Shown: positions 1-12,308 of the stretch, in pieces
Layout of the letters: every line of letters begins with the position of its first letter
Position numbering within the stretch: the first letter of the stretch is position 1
Source of the DNA: Cyrtodaria siliqua
Taxonomy: Eukaryota; Mollusca; Bivalvia; Adapedonta; Hiatellidae
Length of the DNA stretch: 64,000 bases
Reading direction: 5' to 3'
Assembly: GCA_037043455.1 (NCBI GenBank)
Contig: JAWPHD010002618.1
Span: 184,666 to 248,665, forward strand
The notes under the pieces: model-generated
Database searches by the model: none
Told to the model about the DNA's origin: nothing
Seen by the model: the letters and a program-made list of their open reading frames with translations, nothing else
Position numbers and translations under genes: made by a program

Positions 1-2322
1 GCTAAAATGCGGCCACCAAGAGGCCACCAAGAGGCCAGGAGTTATATTAGCTGTATTTCTACCGACAAATTGGTGGCCGATATTATCGGAGATGTTCATT
101 CTTCAATCTGGAACAAGTTGGGTGGTCAACCCAAATACAATTAAAACCATTTAATATTGTATGATTCAATTTCATGTTATTAAAATATGCAAATGCATTC
201 AATTGGACTTAGTGTTCCATTCAGTGTAATTAATATTTATGAAAATGTTAGGTCTGAAAAACTTGTTGACTAGTTTTACTGATATTTGGATTCTTAACCA
301 TAAATATTCTTTAGATTGCATACAGTCCCTTTAAATAAGATCAACATGTTAATTTTCTCAACATGCTCTCATACAGTTCTGAAAGTGTTGGATGTTAAAA
401 TAAAAGCAAATTATATCATGTATCGTTGTTTTATTTGTTTTTAATAGAAATTATTTTTATGACGCCGATACAATTAATGTGCTTCAATCCACTTGTTTAA
501 CATATTTAATACTTCCAGTTTTAGGATAGCAACACAGAGATCTAGATGTACTTTTATGTACGTTGCATGTTTTATTGAAACAATATTCCAAACAAATGCA
601 TGTTTGTTCTGCTCTGTAACATTTCTTTCCCATCTTTAAGTGATGAGTTCAAATGCCATTTTGGAGCAATTTTAAATTATATATATCAATATATACATCC
701 TTGAGGCCCTCAAAATCAGAGTTTAGAATTATGCTTTCTTATTGTAATTTCTACCTTCGTGTAGTAAAAAATATATATATATATATAGGCTAAAAAAACA
801 GGTGTGTTTTATCATTCTGGCCTTCCCTTTAAACGATATACATATACTATAACACTCAGCATGTGTCTCAGATTGCCGAAAGCACCCGTTTACTCAGTAT
901 GGGAAACTTAACTGATCTCTTTGGTCTTGGTAAATCAAAATTCCAAATTACCTATGACTCGTAACCGTGCAGTTAAAATGACGCCAAACGTAACGTGACG
1001 TATGACCCGTGCTGTAACTACTCGTCCGGTCTCCTTCTCGGTGATTCTGGCTGTGGCACGTATAATACGTACGTCCGGTCTCCTTCTCGGTGATTCTGGC
1101 TGTGGCACGTATAATACGTACCGTTGATAGTATCGATAAAAAAAACACTAGACTGATGTCCTATTTCTGAAAATAACGTCCGCGTTTATAATATTCCAGT
1201 TTAGCCAGATATATTCGCATGGTAATGTATATGATTATGATTGTAACTGCAAATTATAATTCCTCAGGATCACTTAAAGATACAAATTATGATATTGGTT
1301 TAATCATGTTCTGATCCAGTGGTGGAAGATCGCGTAATGTCCGAAAGGAATATATTACACCTACTGTCTATATATATATATATGTGTAGATAATGTGATG
1401 TGATGGTGGCGATGTAGTTAATCGATTATTGACAAATAAACTCAAGCCGGCTATCTTCATATGTGACAGCTGGTTATGAATACGTCCAGTGTAATTCAAT
1501 TGATCGCTAAATACACGCAGAATTATATGTTTAGTTGAGTTTCATCGGGGTTGTATGGCGCACCAACACAAAAAGGTTATATGGCGCCCCACAGGAATGA
1601 AAATTCCACCATTTACATCTAGATACGGGCCTAGAACCTTCTAATCTGCAGAGTTGCTGCACATCGTGTTGTAAACACTCCATCGCTTGTTTTCTACTAC
1701 CACTCAAGTAGCAACTGAAACAATACAGGAATGATGATGAAGACCTTTAACGAACATGAAGTCATGAACATACACTCGGAGAATTGTGTCCAAGCAGTGG
1801 TTTGCCCGGGGACCCCACGAGACAAGATGTGTGTTTTAGTGGGAATATCAGACTCGCTTTCATCAAGAAATGAGCAAGTATTTTAGAGCTGATGTTACCG
1901 ACAAAACAACTCTTCCTTTTATTGGATACACATCCAGTGAAAACATATCACGTTTTTATTTCTCGCTGCAGTTTAAAGGGACACGCGGCACTTTCTGAGT
2001 TGTTTAAAACTCGCGGCGTCCCGTTAGTTTTCTACGTTACTTGCATATTTACAAATCATTATTAAAATATATTTGAATAATTTAAAAAAAAAGAAGTTTT
2101 TGCATATTACTGACTTTTTTATTATATTGCAATAATGCTACACTAAAAACTTATGTACAATAACGAAGAGAAAATGAAAATCCAGATAGTATTTACTTTA
2201 TACATGCAGTCAGATTTAAAGTCAAAACGATACTGGATTAATAATTCGAAGTGATACTTTTGATGCTTAATAACTAATCCCTTTATTTTAGCAGTGAAAA
2301 ATAACAGCTGATGAAATAAACA
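1..2322. other. Intergenic or intronic, no gene seen
   Basis: AT-rich, stop-dense sequence. Only short (TA)n tracts near 769-786 and 1371-1382 and one short tandem duplication (separate entry) stand out. Confidence 0.5.
1023..1120. repeat. 49-bp tandem duplication (2 copies)
   Basis: The 49-bp unit beginning CGTCCGGTCTCCTTCTCGG occurs twice back to back with identical sequence, at 1023-1071 and 1072-1120. The identity points to a recent event. Confidence 0.9.
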
Positions 2323-2790
2323 TTGATGCAGGTCAATAGAGGCAGGTCAATACAAGTGGTTTCAACTAAAATTACTTTTCGACGAATTAAAGTCCCATTT
2401 CCGAAACTGCAATTGAGTCCAATTGGGGTCGTCCCTAAGAAGACACCAGGTGAATACAGGTTAATTCACAACTTGAATCTCCCGAAAGGATTCAATATCA
2501 ATGACTTCATTGATCCAGACCTGGCAACCGTTAAGCACGCCTCTTTTGACGATGCCATTACACGTTGTTTTTTTAATTGGGCAAAAACACCTTTATGGCC
2601 AAAACGGATATAGACTCGGCTTTCAGACTGATCCCACCTATCCACCCAGACGGTCATGATTTACTCGGATTTAAATGGGAATCATAATGTTACTGCCGAC
2701 GGGATCTTTTAGCTCTTCTGTTTTTGGTGAAAGGTTCAACTCGGTGTTACACGCATATATCATGAAAATTACTCGGCGTATGCCTCGACT
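2323..2790 (+). pseudogene. DIRS-like retrotransposon reverse transcriptase fragment
   Basis: The frame from 2323 encodes SPIGVVPKKTPGEYRLIHNL followed by a small-residue stretch, the conserved start of the reverse transcriptase of DIRS/Ngaro (tyrosine-recombinase) retrotransposons. Near 2590 the homology shifts frame and continues with KTDIDSAFRLIP and LLGFKWE before a stop. Frameshift, stop and lack of any other domain make it a dead fragment. DIRS versus another YR or LTR group is inferred from motif wording only. Confidence 0.7.
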
Positions 2791-2867
2791 GGACATTCTC
2801 TCACTAATACTTATTTGCTTGTCAAGCAAGGGTTACAAGTAACTACTACCATTTTAAAACTCGTTGG

Positions 2868-2946
2868 TATGACGTGGGCAGGGGACTCGAACCCACGACC
2901 TCCAGATTGCAGGCCAGACCCTCTAACCACTGCACTTCGGAACAAA
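2868..2946 (-). repeat. tRNA-derived SINE head (fragment)
   Basis: On the minus strand an A-box-like AGTGGTTAGAGG and a B box GGTTCGAGTCC lie at tRNA spacing, with a TGC-containing anticodon-like loop. The 5' and 3' acceptor strands do not pair, so this is a tRNA-related SINE remnant and not a functional tRNA gene. Confidence 0.6.
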
Positions 2947-2949
2947 GAC

Positions 2950-4450
2950 TCTCACTATACCAAACTTTAATATAATGAACATTCTACTTGTTAGTGGTGA
3001 TTCGTCTTATTATATAAAGTTTGACAACAAATTAATGATAACAACAGTGAGATGCCCAATTTATAAATAATTGATGTTTAGACCTAAACAAGTGGGTGGT
3101 TATTGTTTTATAGGCTGTGTGGACGTAGGAAAATGCAAACAACTATAATAAAATATTTTAAAGAAATAAAATAATTATCTCTTCTTTTTTTTAATTTGGC
3201 TTATTTAATACCCTGCAAAATGTTTACTTCAGTTGTTGACCAGTCTTTGAGCGCCCCACGATGTTAGTTTACATATTCGCAATGAAAGCTTGAATCAATG
3301 CAATTCGGAATTTATAGCTGTATCATTATCACAGTCATGGAAGGCGGAGCTTATTTTCTCCATATCTGGAAGTCCAATAAATTGAACACTTGCTGAAATC
3401 ATTTAATATATCTGTTCCGATATGAAAAAATGCAAAAATTTGAAAATCTCCCGATGCCCAATGGATGTAAAACTATAAAGTTGTACATTTTATAGTATCT
3501 GTGTTTAATTTCATCATGTAGAATAGCATACAATACATTTATTTAACCAATCATGGGTCATATGGCATGACATGTAAATCACATGATACAAAACAATAGT
3601 AAATAACAATATCAGAATAGAACATAACATTGCATAAGGTAACGAAGGCTTGATTCTGATTAGTCTGAAACACAATTAAGTAAAGCTTATCTTGGCCGAA
3701 TAATAACAAAGCATGCTTCCTTTTATCTGGGGCGTCATATAGAGCCCTGCTATTATATACTCTGTAAAAGAAGTTTTGGACCATGGCAGTGTTCGAACCC
3801 GTACAATGATCGCTGAACCATGACGATCGACCATAACCCTTATTATCTCAGTTGATAATTCACAATAGATCAGCAATCAACAATAATTATCGTTTACAAT
3901 GAAAATTTGCGAAAAAATAATAATCTTTTTATTGGTTACTCGAATGTGTCTGTAACTGTTACTTTGTATGGACTTTGCAACATTTTTTACAGACCCTTTG
4001 TGTATTCGCGATATTATTTTAAAATCAAATCTTGTTTGGAATTTAATGTTTCTGGTACCAAATTAACCGGGTAGGGTAGACCTTGGGTACTAAAAAAAGA
4101 TACTTAAATTTTGTCCACTAGTTTTATTTTTATATGACTTTATATACCCTGGTCCAAAACTTTTTTTACCGAGTATATAATCTTCAAGTCCCTATTAAAT
4201 GCATGTATATCTAAATACTATATTATCAATATTTTAAAAGGTGGAATATATTTAAAATCTAAAGTGTGACACGAAATACATATCATTTAAATAGGAAGAA
4301 AGTTCAAATTATTATGTGGTCAGTTTAACTAAATATATACTTATTAAAACTTTAAACATGATAAACATTTGTATCTAGCAGTGGGAACATTAAGAATCAT
4401 ATTAGACACGGTTTTACCAAACATATTTGATATTGGGATGTAATGGCACA
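2950..4450. other. No gene seen
   Basis: AT-rich sequence; short minus-strand frames at 3551-3876 have no recognisable domain and look like chance. Confidence 0.5.
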
Positions 4451-4452
4451 TA

Positions 4453-4929
4453 TACTGAAAGGAAAAAGAAACGCAGGGTGCGTATTTCCGCTATATATTG
4501 TATGTTTAATATGCTACTGCTAATCGAATGGTACAGGGCAACATTAGGCCTGTCCTTTTAGAAAGAAGGTTTAAACAGCACTGAACCCACCAATGGTTAC
4601 CCCTTTAAAGTTTCATTATCGTCAGAATGCGCATTTGGCTCAAGCAGGTGAGCAAACTTAGGCTTTAAACTTAACATTAAATACAGATACAGTACTGAAC
4701 TGGCTCAATTTTTCAAAGAGGAACTTCAGCATTTATGAATTTCTTGTTACAACGTGTATTGTGATTAAAACGTCTACAACATCACAGTTGTGTCCTTTCT
4801 CTAACTAACTGCACTTTTTTTTTTTACAAAACATCTTGGGATTTCCTTGGAATATATATGGAATTAAGTGTGCAGTATATGCAATATATAGCGGAAATGC
4901 GCACCCTGCGTTTCTTTTTCCTTTCAGTA
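4453..4929. mobile_element. MITE with ~50-bp terminal inverted repeats, TA target site
   Basis: The left end CTGAAAGGAAAAAGAAACGC at 4455 is matched in reverse complement at the right end (to 4927) and pairing continues about 50 bp with few mismatches. Both ends abut TA, consistent with a Tc1/mariner-type target. No transposase frame. A decayed copy of the same element lies at 7905-8371. Confidence 0.75.
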
Positions 4930-5089
4930 TATATACATGCAAACAGCAGTATCTAGTATACATCAGTGAGTTAGTATCTGGCATAAAATAAAGATACAAA
5001 TTGCGTAACAATTATCTTTTTGTGATAACTTGTGATTTTATATCAATGTAGTAGTATATATCAATCTATCAAGTTTTTTTACAGTCAGT

Positions 5090-5440
5090 TCTAATATAGC
5101 TAGATCTCAATCCTATATAAAATTAGCAAATTCTGTCAAAACATCAGTATCCTCATTGCTCATAAGCCATATAAATTTGTTTAAACTTGGCAAATTCAAG
5201 AAATTGGCATTCAGTTTACTTATACTATTATAAAAGTGTTTTCTGCATAAGTTGTATTGGGTGAATACAAAATGTATTTCGTCTTCAACATCACCAGATC
5301 GATTTACATCTTCTATCAGCTGGTGTATTTTATACCTACCAATTTTAATTTGTAATTTATGTGAACTTATTCTTAACTTAGTAAAACAGGTTCTTACATC
5401 TTTATTTTTTAAGGTATGAAAATATGTTTCCTTACAAAAG
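5090..5440 (-). pseudogene. LINE C-terminal fragment (copy 1)
   Basis: Minus-strand translation in shifting frames gives LRISSHKLQIKIGRYKIHQL, then EDEIHFV and LNANFLNLPSLNKFIWLMSN. This is the cysteine/histidine-containing C-terminal region found after the reverse transcriptase of many animal non-LTR retrotransposons. It closely matches, in opposite orientation, the fragment at 48770-49121. Confidence 0.65.
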
Positions 5441-5464
5441 TTGTTCTTAAAAAGTACATATGTA

Positions 5465-6740
5465 CAATGACAATGGCAATTTTTTATTGAGTAATCTTGG
5501 CCACCGGCCCATAATACAAACAGTTATTACGAATGCGACATACATAATAATTACAAAATATAACAATTTTCAAAATACTACAAATATTTACAAATTATAA
5601 TCAAAATATTCACAGCATTAACGATTATCCTAGAATGCGACCTGGTTTATGTATTACATTTACTGGTTTTTAGCAGTTCTAACTTTAAAGGCATAATAAA
5701 TAAATTTTGATAAATCTAAAATTGTACTTTCATCACTGATCATAGATCATAAAATAGTTCAGTTGTGGTTGAAGAATTATGAAGCTTAGTAATACATATC
5801 TTTCTTATATCGCTATACAGTGGACATATCATGATAAAATGGTATTCGTCTTCTATTGATTGCCTGTCACAAAGTGGACATATTCTTTCTTCGTAGGGCG
5901 TATTATTATGTCGACCAGTTACTTCAACCAGATTATGCGCAGAACATCTAAATCTCGAAAATGCTACTCTGAATTTCAAGGGAATGTTTAAAGAAAGGTA
6001 GTTTGCAGTTTTCAATTCAGGCATATTATATCTATAGTGTCTGCCTTTGCTAGATTCTGCCACCTGTTCACACCATTCCTGTTTAGAACAGTCAATAAGT
6101 CTTTGCTTGAAAGTGTGAATAAACACGCTTTCATTTCCTACCCAATCATTTAACCAAGCATATCCGAATCCATATTTAAATAACAAGTTTTTAATTTGAG
6201 TCGCCCAATTGATACGTCCAGCTTCATCTAATTGTTTCAACATTTTATAACATTGGTTGGGATATCTCGTTCTGTTTAATTTTATAAATTTTAACCAATA
6301 TCTTATACAACTACAATGGTAACCTATATATAGCGGATATCTACCGCATTCTCCTCAGACTAAAATATGAAAAACATTTGTTGGAAGCTTTAAGAACTAT
6401 CTACAAAATTGATCATGCACATTTTCAATCGCTTGATGTATGTCTTTATGTACGTAGCTTACCAACTTCAGTTTGTCGGATTAGAGATAAAGTATTATGA
6501 TAAAAGGTTTTAAACCTTCTAATTAGTTTTTGTTTAACTATTTAAAAAAAAATCTTATCCTGATGAGTCTTGACAGGTAGTTTAGTATAAAATAAGTACT
6601 AGAAACCCAACTATTGCTTTTATCTTTGTGTAATGAATTACTTACTTTAAATGCACAACTCAACAGATCATTATTATCAAGTGATTGTAATCTCTGGAAA
6701 TATTTCATCGAGCTGACAATAGCATCGACATACAAGGAAA
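5465..6740 (-). pseudogene. LINE 3' part: C-terminal domain and 3' UTR
   Basis: Reading the minus strand from 6740: DLLSCAFKVSNSLHKDKSNS, a frameshifted gap, then a 167-codon open frame 6243-5740 with MLKQLDEAGRINWATQIK and a terminal zinc-knuckle-like ICPLCDRQ...EDEYHFIMICPLYSDIRK. In frame upstream of its ATG the homology continues (WLKFIKLNRTRYPNQCYK), so the ATG is not a real start. The 3' UTR runs to about 5465 and ends in a short repeated CATTGT-like tail, typical of a LINE 3' end. No endonuclease or polymerase core is present: 5'-truncated and dead. Confidence 0.7.
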
Positions 6741-7019
6741 ATCTTCCAACTTCTTCAATAACTCAAGGATTTGTACAAATCCTTGAATAACTGCACCGAA
6801 CTTCATCAATAACTGCACCGTTAGTTGCCTTTTTATGAACACCTGTTAAATGCTTTAAACATATCATAAGTAGTTTCTCATGTATGTTTTTGAATATACT
6901 TTGTTTAAAAAAATCGTATTAATAAAACAACTATGATAATATGATTAATAATTAATATGATAATCCTAACAGCTATTTTCATCGGATAATCCTCATACTG
7001 GATAATTACAATCGGGATA

Positions 7020-7680
7020 CAATACAAGAACTATATACAAACCACGTGCCAACCAAACTACAATAGAAGAAAAAAAGTAGCACTAGCTCTTCAAGAGTAC
7101 TGGACAAAAGTCTTGGTAAACGAAGCATCTCAGAAATCTTCATTGAAATATATTTCAGTTGATGATCTTCAAGTTGGTAGTATCAGTGAAGTAATAAGAG
7201 AGTGAATCTCGGGTGAATGGGTACATAATCGAATCTCGCATAATTTCACGGAGCGGAGCACTTCACCGATAGAAACAAAATGGCGGATGTTCAGAAAATT
7301 TTACCGCTAAATCGAGATTTCTTCCACTTCTCGAAGCCATACGAGATTTCAGTCAGCAGCGCTATATCTCCATTAGTGGTCACCATTCACCTCTTATTAC
7401 TTCACTGGTAGTATCCACCCAGTACTGAAATCAATACAATCTTCCCTACCCGAGAGTAGGAAGGGCATTACTAAAGCCAGAATACCCGCAGGAACATATC
7501 TCCTACAAACTGGCAAACATAAGTTCAGCCACTATACTGAGTAATCCAATTGCCAGTTGTGCAAAATAGAAGATGGCACTCTAGCACACATGCTCAATTA
7601 CTGTCGAATTCTAAGTGACATAAGAAAACAACAGTTTCCCAAAATCAAATCGGAAATAATAGTGGCTATAGCTAGGGAGT
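7020..7680 (+). pseudogene. LINE C-terminal fragment split by a MITE
   Basis: Plus-strand frame encodes KVALALQEYWTKVLVNEASQ up to DLQVGS at 7183, is interrupted by a 224-bp MITE, and resumes with HPVLKSIQ, RKGITKARIPAGTYLLQTGK, and a CQLCKIEDGTLAHMLNYCRI zinc-knuckle-like end. A stop lies just before the knuckle. This is the post-polymerase region of a non-LTR retrotransposon. Confidence 0.65.
7177..7414. mobile_element. MITE inserted in LINE fragment (TIR CAGTGAAGTAATAAGAG, 7-bp TSD)
   Basis: Element 7184-7407 has perfect 17-bp terminal inverted repeats CAGTGAAGTAATAAGAG / CTCTTATTACTTCACTG and is flanked by GTAGTAT on both sides (7177-7183, 7408-7414). Removing it with one duplicate rejoins the LINE reading frame exactly. 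No coding capacity. Confidence 0.9.
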
Positions 7681-7904
7681 GATAACTGTGCTAAGCACTT
7701 CACAAACAGACTCTCGCTAACAAATCGGCTGGTAGATTTGTGAAAAGCAAAATGAACTCTTCGCTAGCAACAGTAAGGTGGTGGTTCGTGTAGAAACATT
7801 ATCCAGAATGTAATGTGCCACGCACGTTTCACCTTAAAATAATCGCAATTATACGCGAGGCGTGCGAGGCAGACGAGACTTTACTGTATTGAACATATAT
7901 TTTA

Positions 7905-8371
7905 CTAACAAACAAAAGAAACGCAACACAAAAAAAAGGTTGCAGCTAGTTAGAGAAAGTGCGAAACATTCCTGTTTTAGACTCCTTTATAATCACACTA
8001 CGTATACACTTTGGAACACAAAATTCATAAATGTTGAAGATCCGCTTTGAACATTTGAGCCATTTTCATTACTGTATTTATCGTAAAGAGCTTATAAACT
8101 TCTACATCCTAAGTTTGCTCACTTGCTTGAGCCAGGGCCCTATAGCACTTGAGCCAAACGCGTACTCTATCAATAATGAAACTTTAAAGGGATAACATTT
8201 GGCGTGTTACCTGTTGTTTTAATATTTTTTTCCGAAATTAAAGGTATAATGTAGCCATGCACCATTCGATTTATCTTTAACAGAAGCATATACCACATAC
8301 CCAACTATGTATTAGGTCTGTGATTATACATAGAACATTTAGCGGAAATTCCGAGTTTCGTTTCATTTTGA
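7905..8371. repeat. Decayed copy of the 4453 MITE, inverted orientation
   Basis: An internal segment (CTAAGTTTGCTCACTTGCTT through CAATAATGAAACTTTAAAGG) matches the reverse complement of 4580-4660, and both ends retain worn pieces of the AAAGAAACGC / TAGCGGAAAT termini. A 24-nt A run follows at 8371-8394, then a C run. Confidence 0.5.
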
Positions 8372-8394
8372 AAAAAAAAAAAAAAAAAAAAAAA

Positions 8395-8754
8395 TCCCCC
8401 CCAAAAAAACGATTATTATTTTAAAAAATATATGAAAATGAAATCATGAACTTGTGATTGACAATTAACTTCTAAAACGTTTAATTAGAACGTTTAAACA
8501 ATGTGACAGTTTTTATCGGTGTCTGCGTTATAGAAACACAACACGTGAACAATGTCATTCAAAACGTGAAAGTCATCACCATTTTATTCCTCCTGAACAT
8601 TACCGTGAAGTTCGCTTGCGCTCGAAGTGCCTTCGGCATTCGGCACTTCTCGCTGGCTGTGCTCCAATTAAACACAATTGATAAATATATTATTTCAAAC
8701 GTTTCTGTGCTCGCGTCAAGGTTTCCCTAAGTTCATCCTTGATCTTTGAACAAG
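8395..8754. other. No gene seen
   Basis: Low-complexity A/C-rich start then AT-rich sequence; the 75-codon frame at 8503-8730 has no recognisable domain. Confidence 0.4.
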
Positions 8755-10969
8755 TTTCAAGTTTAAAGTTTATTTATTATTCAAGGCTCATTAACATTAA
8801 TTAATTTGACATTACAAAGTTTACTTGTGCAGAAAACAGAACAATAGCAAAAATATTTACATAATTCACATAATCACATAACCGTCGCATAACCAACCAT
8901 CAATATATACATCATCATGCCCGGGCAAACACAGCAATCCATATTATGTACAGGTTAAACGTTTAAAAACTATATACACGGTATATGGCTGTCTAGTGTG
9001 TGCCTTCGATCAGTGGTTGACATATGCCCAGGTGATGTTGCAGTAGAAGTACAATTTGGCAGTTGGTTCCACTCACGAACTGTGCGCTGAAAAAAGAAAT
9101 GGCTTAGAGTCAATCCTGGAAGAGACGTTGAGACCCTCTGGTTCTGGCATCACTCTGCTGTATGTTTCTGGAGCTGTCTATTTCAACCAGTCCATGTTGT
9201 ATCAGAGGCTGTCATGTTTCCGTCTTCAAGGCTGCCCCATTGTTGCGTATTCACCATTGACATGACACACTCAAGAGTTCTGCTAGAGTAGTCGTTTAAA
9301 GCGTATCTTGCTAGCTCTTCGTTGTACCTGCTCTAGTTCTTTAATATCCTTCTGGTGATGGGAAACCCATACAGTTGAAGCGTGTTCTAGGACTGGGCGA
9401 ACCATTGTGGTGTAGCTTTAACTTTGATGGTACAGTCGTGGAAGTTACGGTGTAGGAAGCCCGGGGTCCTGTTTCCTTTCCCTCTGTTGGTTTTCCCTCT
9501 GACACCATACCAAGCCAGTTTGTACAGCAGACGAGTAAGAGGAACTTTATCAAAGGCCTTTGCAGTCTAGTAAAATAATGTCAACCTGGTGTCCCTTTGA
9601 CAATCAGTTGCGTCTCGCGTGAACGTTGTTTCCGAAAACCGTGCTGGTTATCACAATGTATATTGTCCCTGTCAAAGTGTTGCATTAAAATGCTGTGTAG
9701 GATATGTTCCAAGACTTTGCAAGTAACAGATGTCAGTGATACTGGTCTATAATTTGATGGTTGTTTTTTTCGCCTTTCTTGATTAATGGGACGATCCATG
9801 CATTTCTCAAGTATTCTGGTACTGTTCCCTGTATCAATGGAATGATGGTATATGTCGGTATACGTATTGGTGCAAGTTCATATGCAGCTGCCCTGAGAAT
9901 AAATGAGGGTATCGAGTCTGGGACGGTGGCTTTGTGGAGTTTTAAATTTGCTAAGAGCTTAAACATTCCCTTTGGGGTTATGGTGATATCATCCATGGTC
10001 TGATGAGGACTCGGTCCTTTGTCTGGTAGGCGAGTGATATCCTCCCTGGTGTACACCGACTGAAATTGTTCTTTGGGTATCTCAGCTTTACTGGAACGTT
10101 CACTCTTCAGATATCCCTCTTTGTTCTTCAAAGTAGCTACTCCTGATGCTTCTTGTCTATTACTTTTGATAAATGACCAACATGTCTTGAGGTTGTCCTG
10201 GTAGGTTTTGATAACATCCTCCATGTACTTTTTGTTCGCTTGTCGAACTGGACCTGCTGCTGCAATGCACGGTATCTATCTCTGTCTCTTTTCCTTGGTG
10301 TTTTCCTTGCTTTCTTGTGGCCACGCTGTTTACGCCGAATAGTTTGCGAATGCTTCTATCCATCCATGGATGGGTGTATCTTGCAAGCGTCATTTTAGTT
10401 GGGACTCTTTTTTCCATGATGGTGTTTATGGCAGCTTTGAAGCTTTCCCAAACTGAGTTGATGTTCTCATATGGAGTAGAAATATTGAAGCTGGTTGACA
10501 AGTCTGAGATGTCCTTCTTGATGCCTGGTAAGTCTGTCTGTTTCCATAAGTATATCTTCCTTCTTACTGGTTTGGGTCTGTGAGGTGTTAGGGCTGTGTC
10601 AATCTATGGACTATATCATGGTCGCTGTTGCAAATGGAAGGGATGGGTTTGCATCTCTGCTTGAAGCTTGGGTGGGTGGTGAGTATGAAGTCAAGAGTTT
10701 TGTCCTTTCTAGTCGGAAAGTTGACCTGTTGCTCTAGCCCATTTTCAGCGACAATATCTAGGAATGTCTGGTTCATTCTGGCTGGGTTCTGGTGTCCTGT
10801 TATGGTTAGATCTTCCCAGTTTATGTCTGGAAGGTTGAAGTCACCTCCTATAAGCAGAATATCTTTCTTGCAGTGCTGTCTCGTGTTGGTTATTTCTTCT
10901 CTAGTGTTTTTTAGATATGGCTCATCTACGCTGTTTGCGGGTCTGTAGTAGGAACTGAACCTTGCTTTC

Positions 10970-11642
10970 TTAATAATAATAATAATAATAAATGCTTTAT
11001 TTAATGATGGTAACTCAATCAATTTCAACAATTGTTCTCCCTTGAGGCCATCAAATATACATACAATATTATACAATTCTGAAGAGTTTCCTGTTGTATA
11101 ATCAAAAGTCCCTATATAAAAATGTATTAAAGTTATTTTAATGTACTTAACCAAATGCAAGCAAATCAAAATTAACTAGTATTACCTAAAAGATAGTAAT
11201 AATATTTATTTTTAAATTCTTTGATATGTTTGGCTTGTCGCATTGGAGGTGCGATCGAGTTCCATATGACAGCACCAGAATAACGAATACTTTGTTTGTA
11301 TATACTTAGCCTATGTTTCGGGACGATTAGATCACCATTTGAACAAGTCCTTAATTTATAAGAGGAATGAACCTTTTGAAACAAAGATGTAAGATAGTCT
11401 GGAGCAAGATTATTGACGCATTTGTAAACCTGCACTGCTTTATGAAATTGTATTCGATCATGGACATTTACCCATTTAAGCTCTTTAAATAAGGGTTTTG
11501 AAGATGCATCATATGGCTTATTAAGGATGATCCGAGCAGCTCTCTTTTGGATTTTTTGGATTCTATTAATATTGTTGCTAGAGCAATTTCCCCAAATAGT
11601 GTCACCATAATCCAAAATTGGTTGTATATATGCATTGTAATT
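10970..11642 (-). mobile_element. 5'-truncated LINE 3' end inserted in the endonuclease of the older LINE
   Basis: A minus-strand frame encodes YNAYIQPILDYGDTIWGNCS, INRIQKIQKRAARIILN and LKWVNVHDRIQFHKAVQVYK, the C-terminal domain of a different, better preserved LINE, ending LLGNTS-stop at 11172. Its 3' UTR terminates in a (TTA)n tail at about 10970-10990. Host endonuclease coding lies on both sides (HGGVLIASKRQ before, ARFSSYYRP after). Left boundary is sharp at the tail; right boundary near 11642 is estimated from loss of host homology. Confidence 0.75.
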
Positions 11643-12266
11643 GTCTTTTCGATGCAATGAGTACTCCTCCATGAGGATCAGACTTCCTGCCGCATCTATG
11701 GACACATCTATGGACATCGTACCCTTTGGTAATTTGGTATTAACTCTGATGACTTCATGGAGTCGTCCAGCCAGGTTTCGGAACCTAGTATAATGTCTGG
11801 GTCAGCTGAGTCAATGATGGCCTCCAGGAGTTTGCCCTTCTTTTTTTAAACTCTGAAAATTAATAACAAGAAAACGTAAAGACGTTTGCTTCTGGTGGTT
11901 TGATGTTGGACGCTTGGGTGAATATGTCATGAAAAGAGTGCCACTGTTGCACGTAAACGATGGATCAGTGTCGGGTTCTGTATTTGTACTGGACCTGGTC
12001 TACAACGAAATGTCTGATAAACTATCCAATGATGAAGGAGGTGATGATAGATTTACTGATCTAGAGCTGGTGATAGTGTCCTCTGGTACTGTATACAGTT
12101 AAGTTGAGTTGTTGGGTTCAGAGCAATTTGGACAAGTTCATGTATCTTCGCTCTTGCCTAGGCGACTAAATTCTGCTGTAGACATACTGAGGCACTCCTT
12201 ACTGGTTACAATCATCACATGCAGTAGAAAGCAGCTTGCATGCCTTAGAACATATTTTGGTCGGCG

Positions 12267-12308
12267 TGGGCCGGGGTTGGATTCTATTCTGCTGGTTATT
12301 AGTAGGGT
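12267..12308 (-). other. 2A-like motif in LINE ORF1 (LITLLITSRIESNPGP)
   Basis: Minus-strand codons spell TSRIESNPGP with an upstream hydrophobic run, the layout of 2A-like ribosome-skipping peptides (consensus D-x-E-x-N-P-G-P). The NPGP core and the glutamate are kept but the consensus aspartate is arginine. 2A-like peptides at LINE ORF N-termini are known from sea urchins, molluscs and trypanosomes. Confidence 0.6.

Noticed and set aside
2868..2946. Functional tRNA-Ala gene on the minus strand
   Set aside because: The acceptor stem does not pair and the anticodon loop is irregular; fits a SINE head.
9761..10948. Plus-strand frames opposite the LINE (80-106 codons)
   Set aside because: Antisense shadows of the endonuclease and reverse-transcriptase coding on the minus strand.
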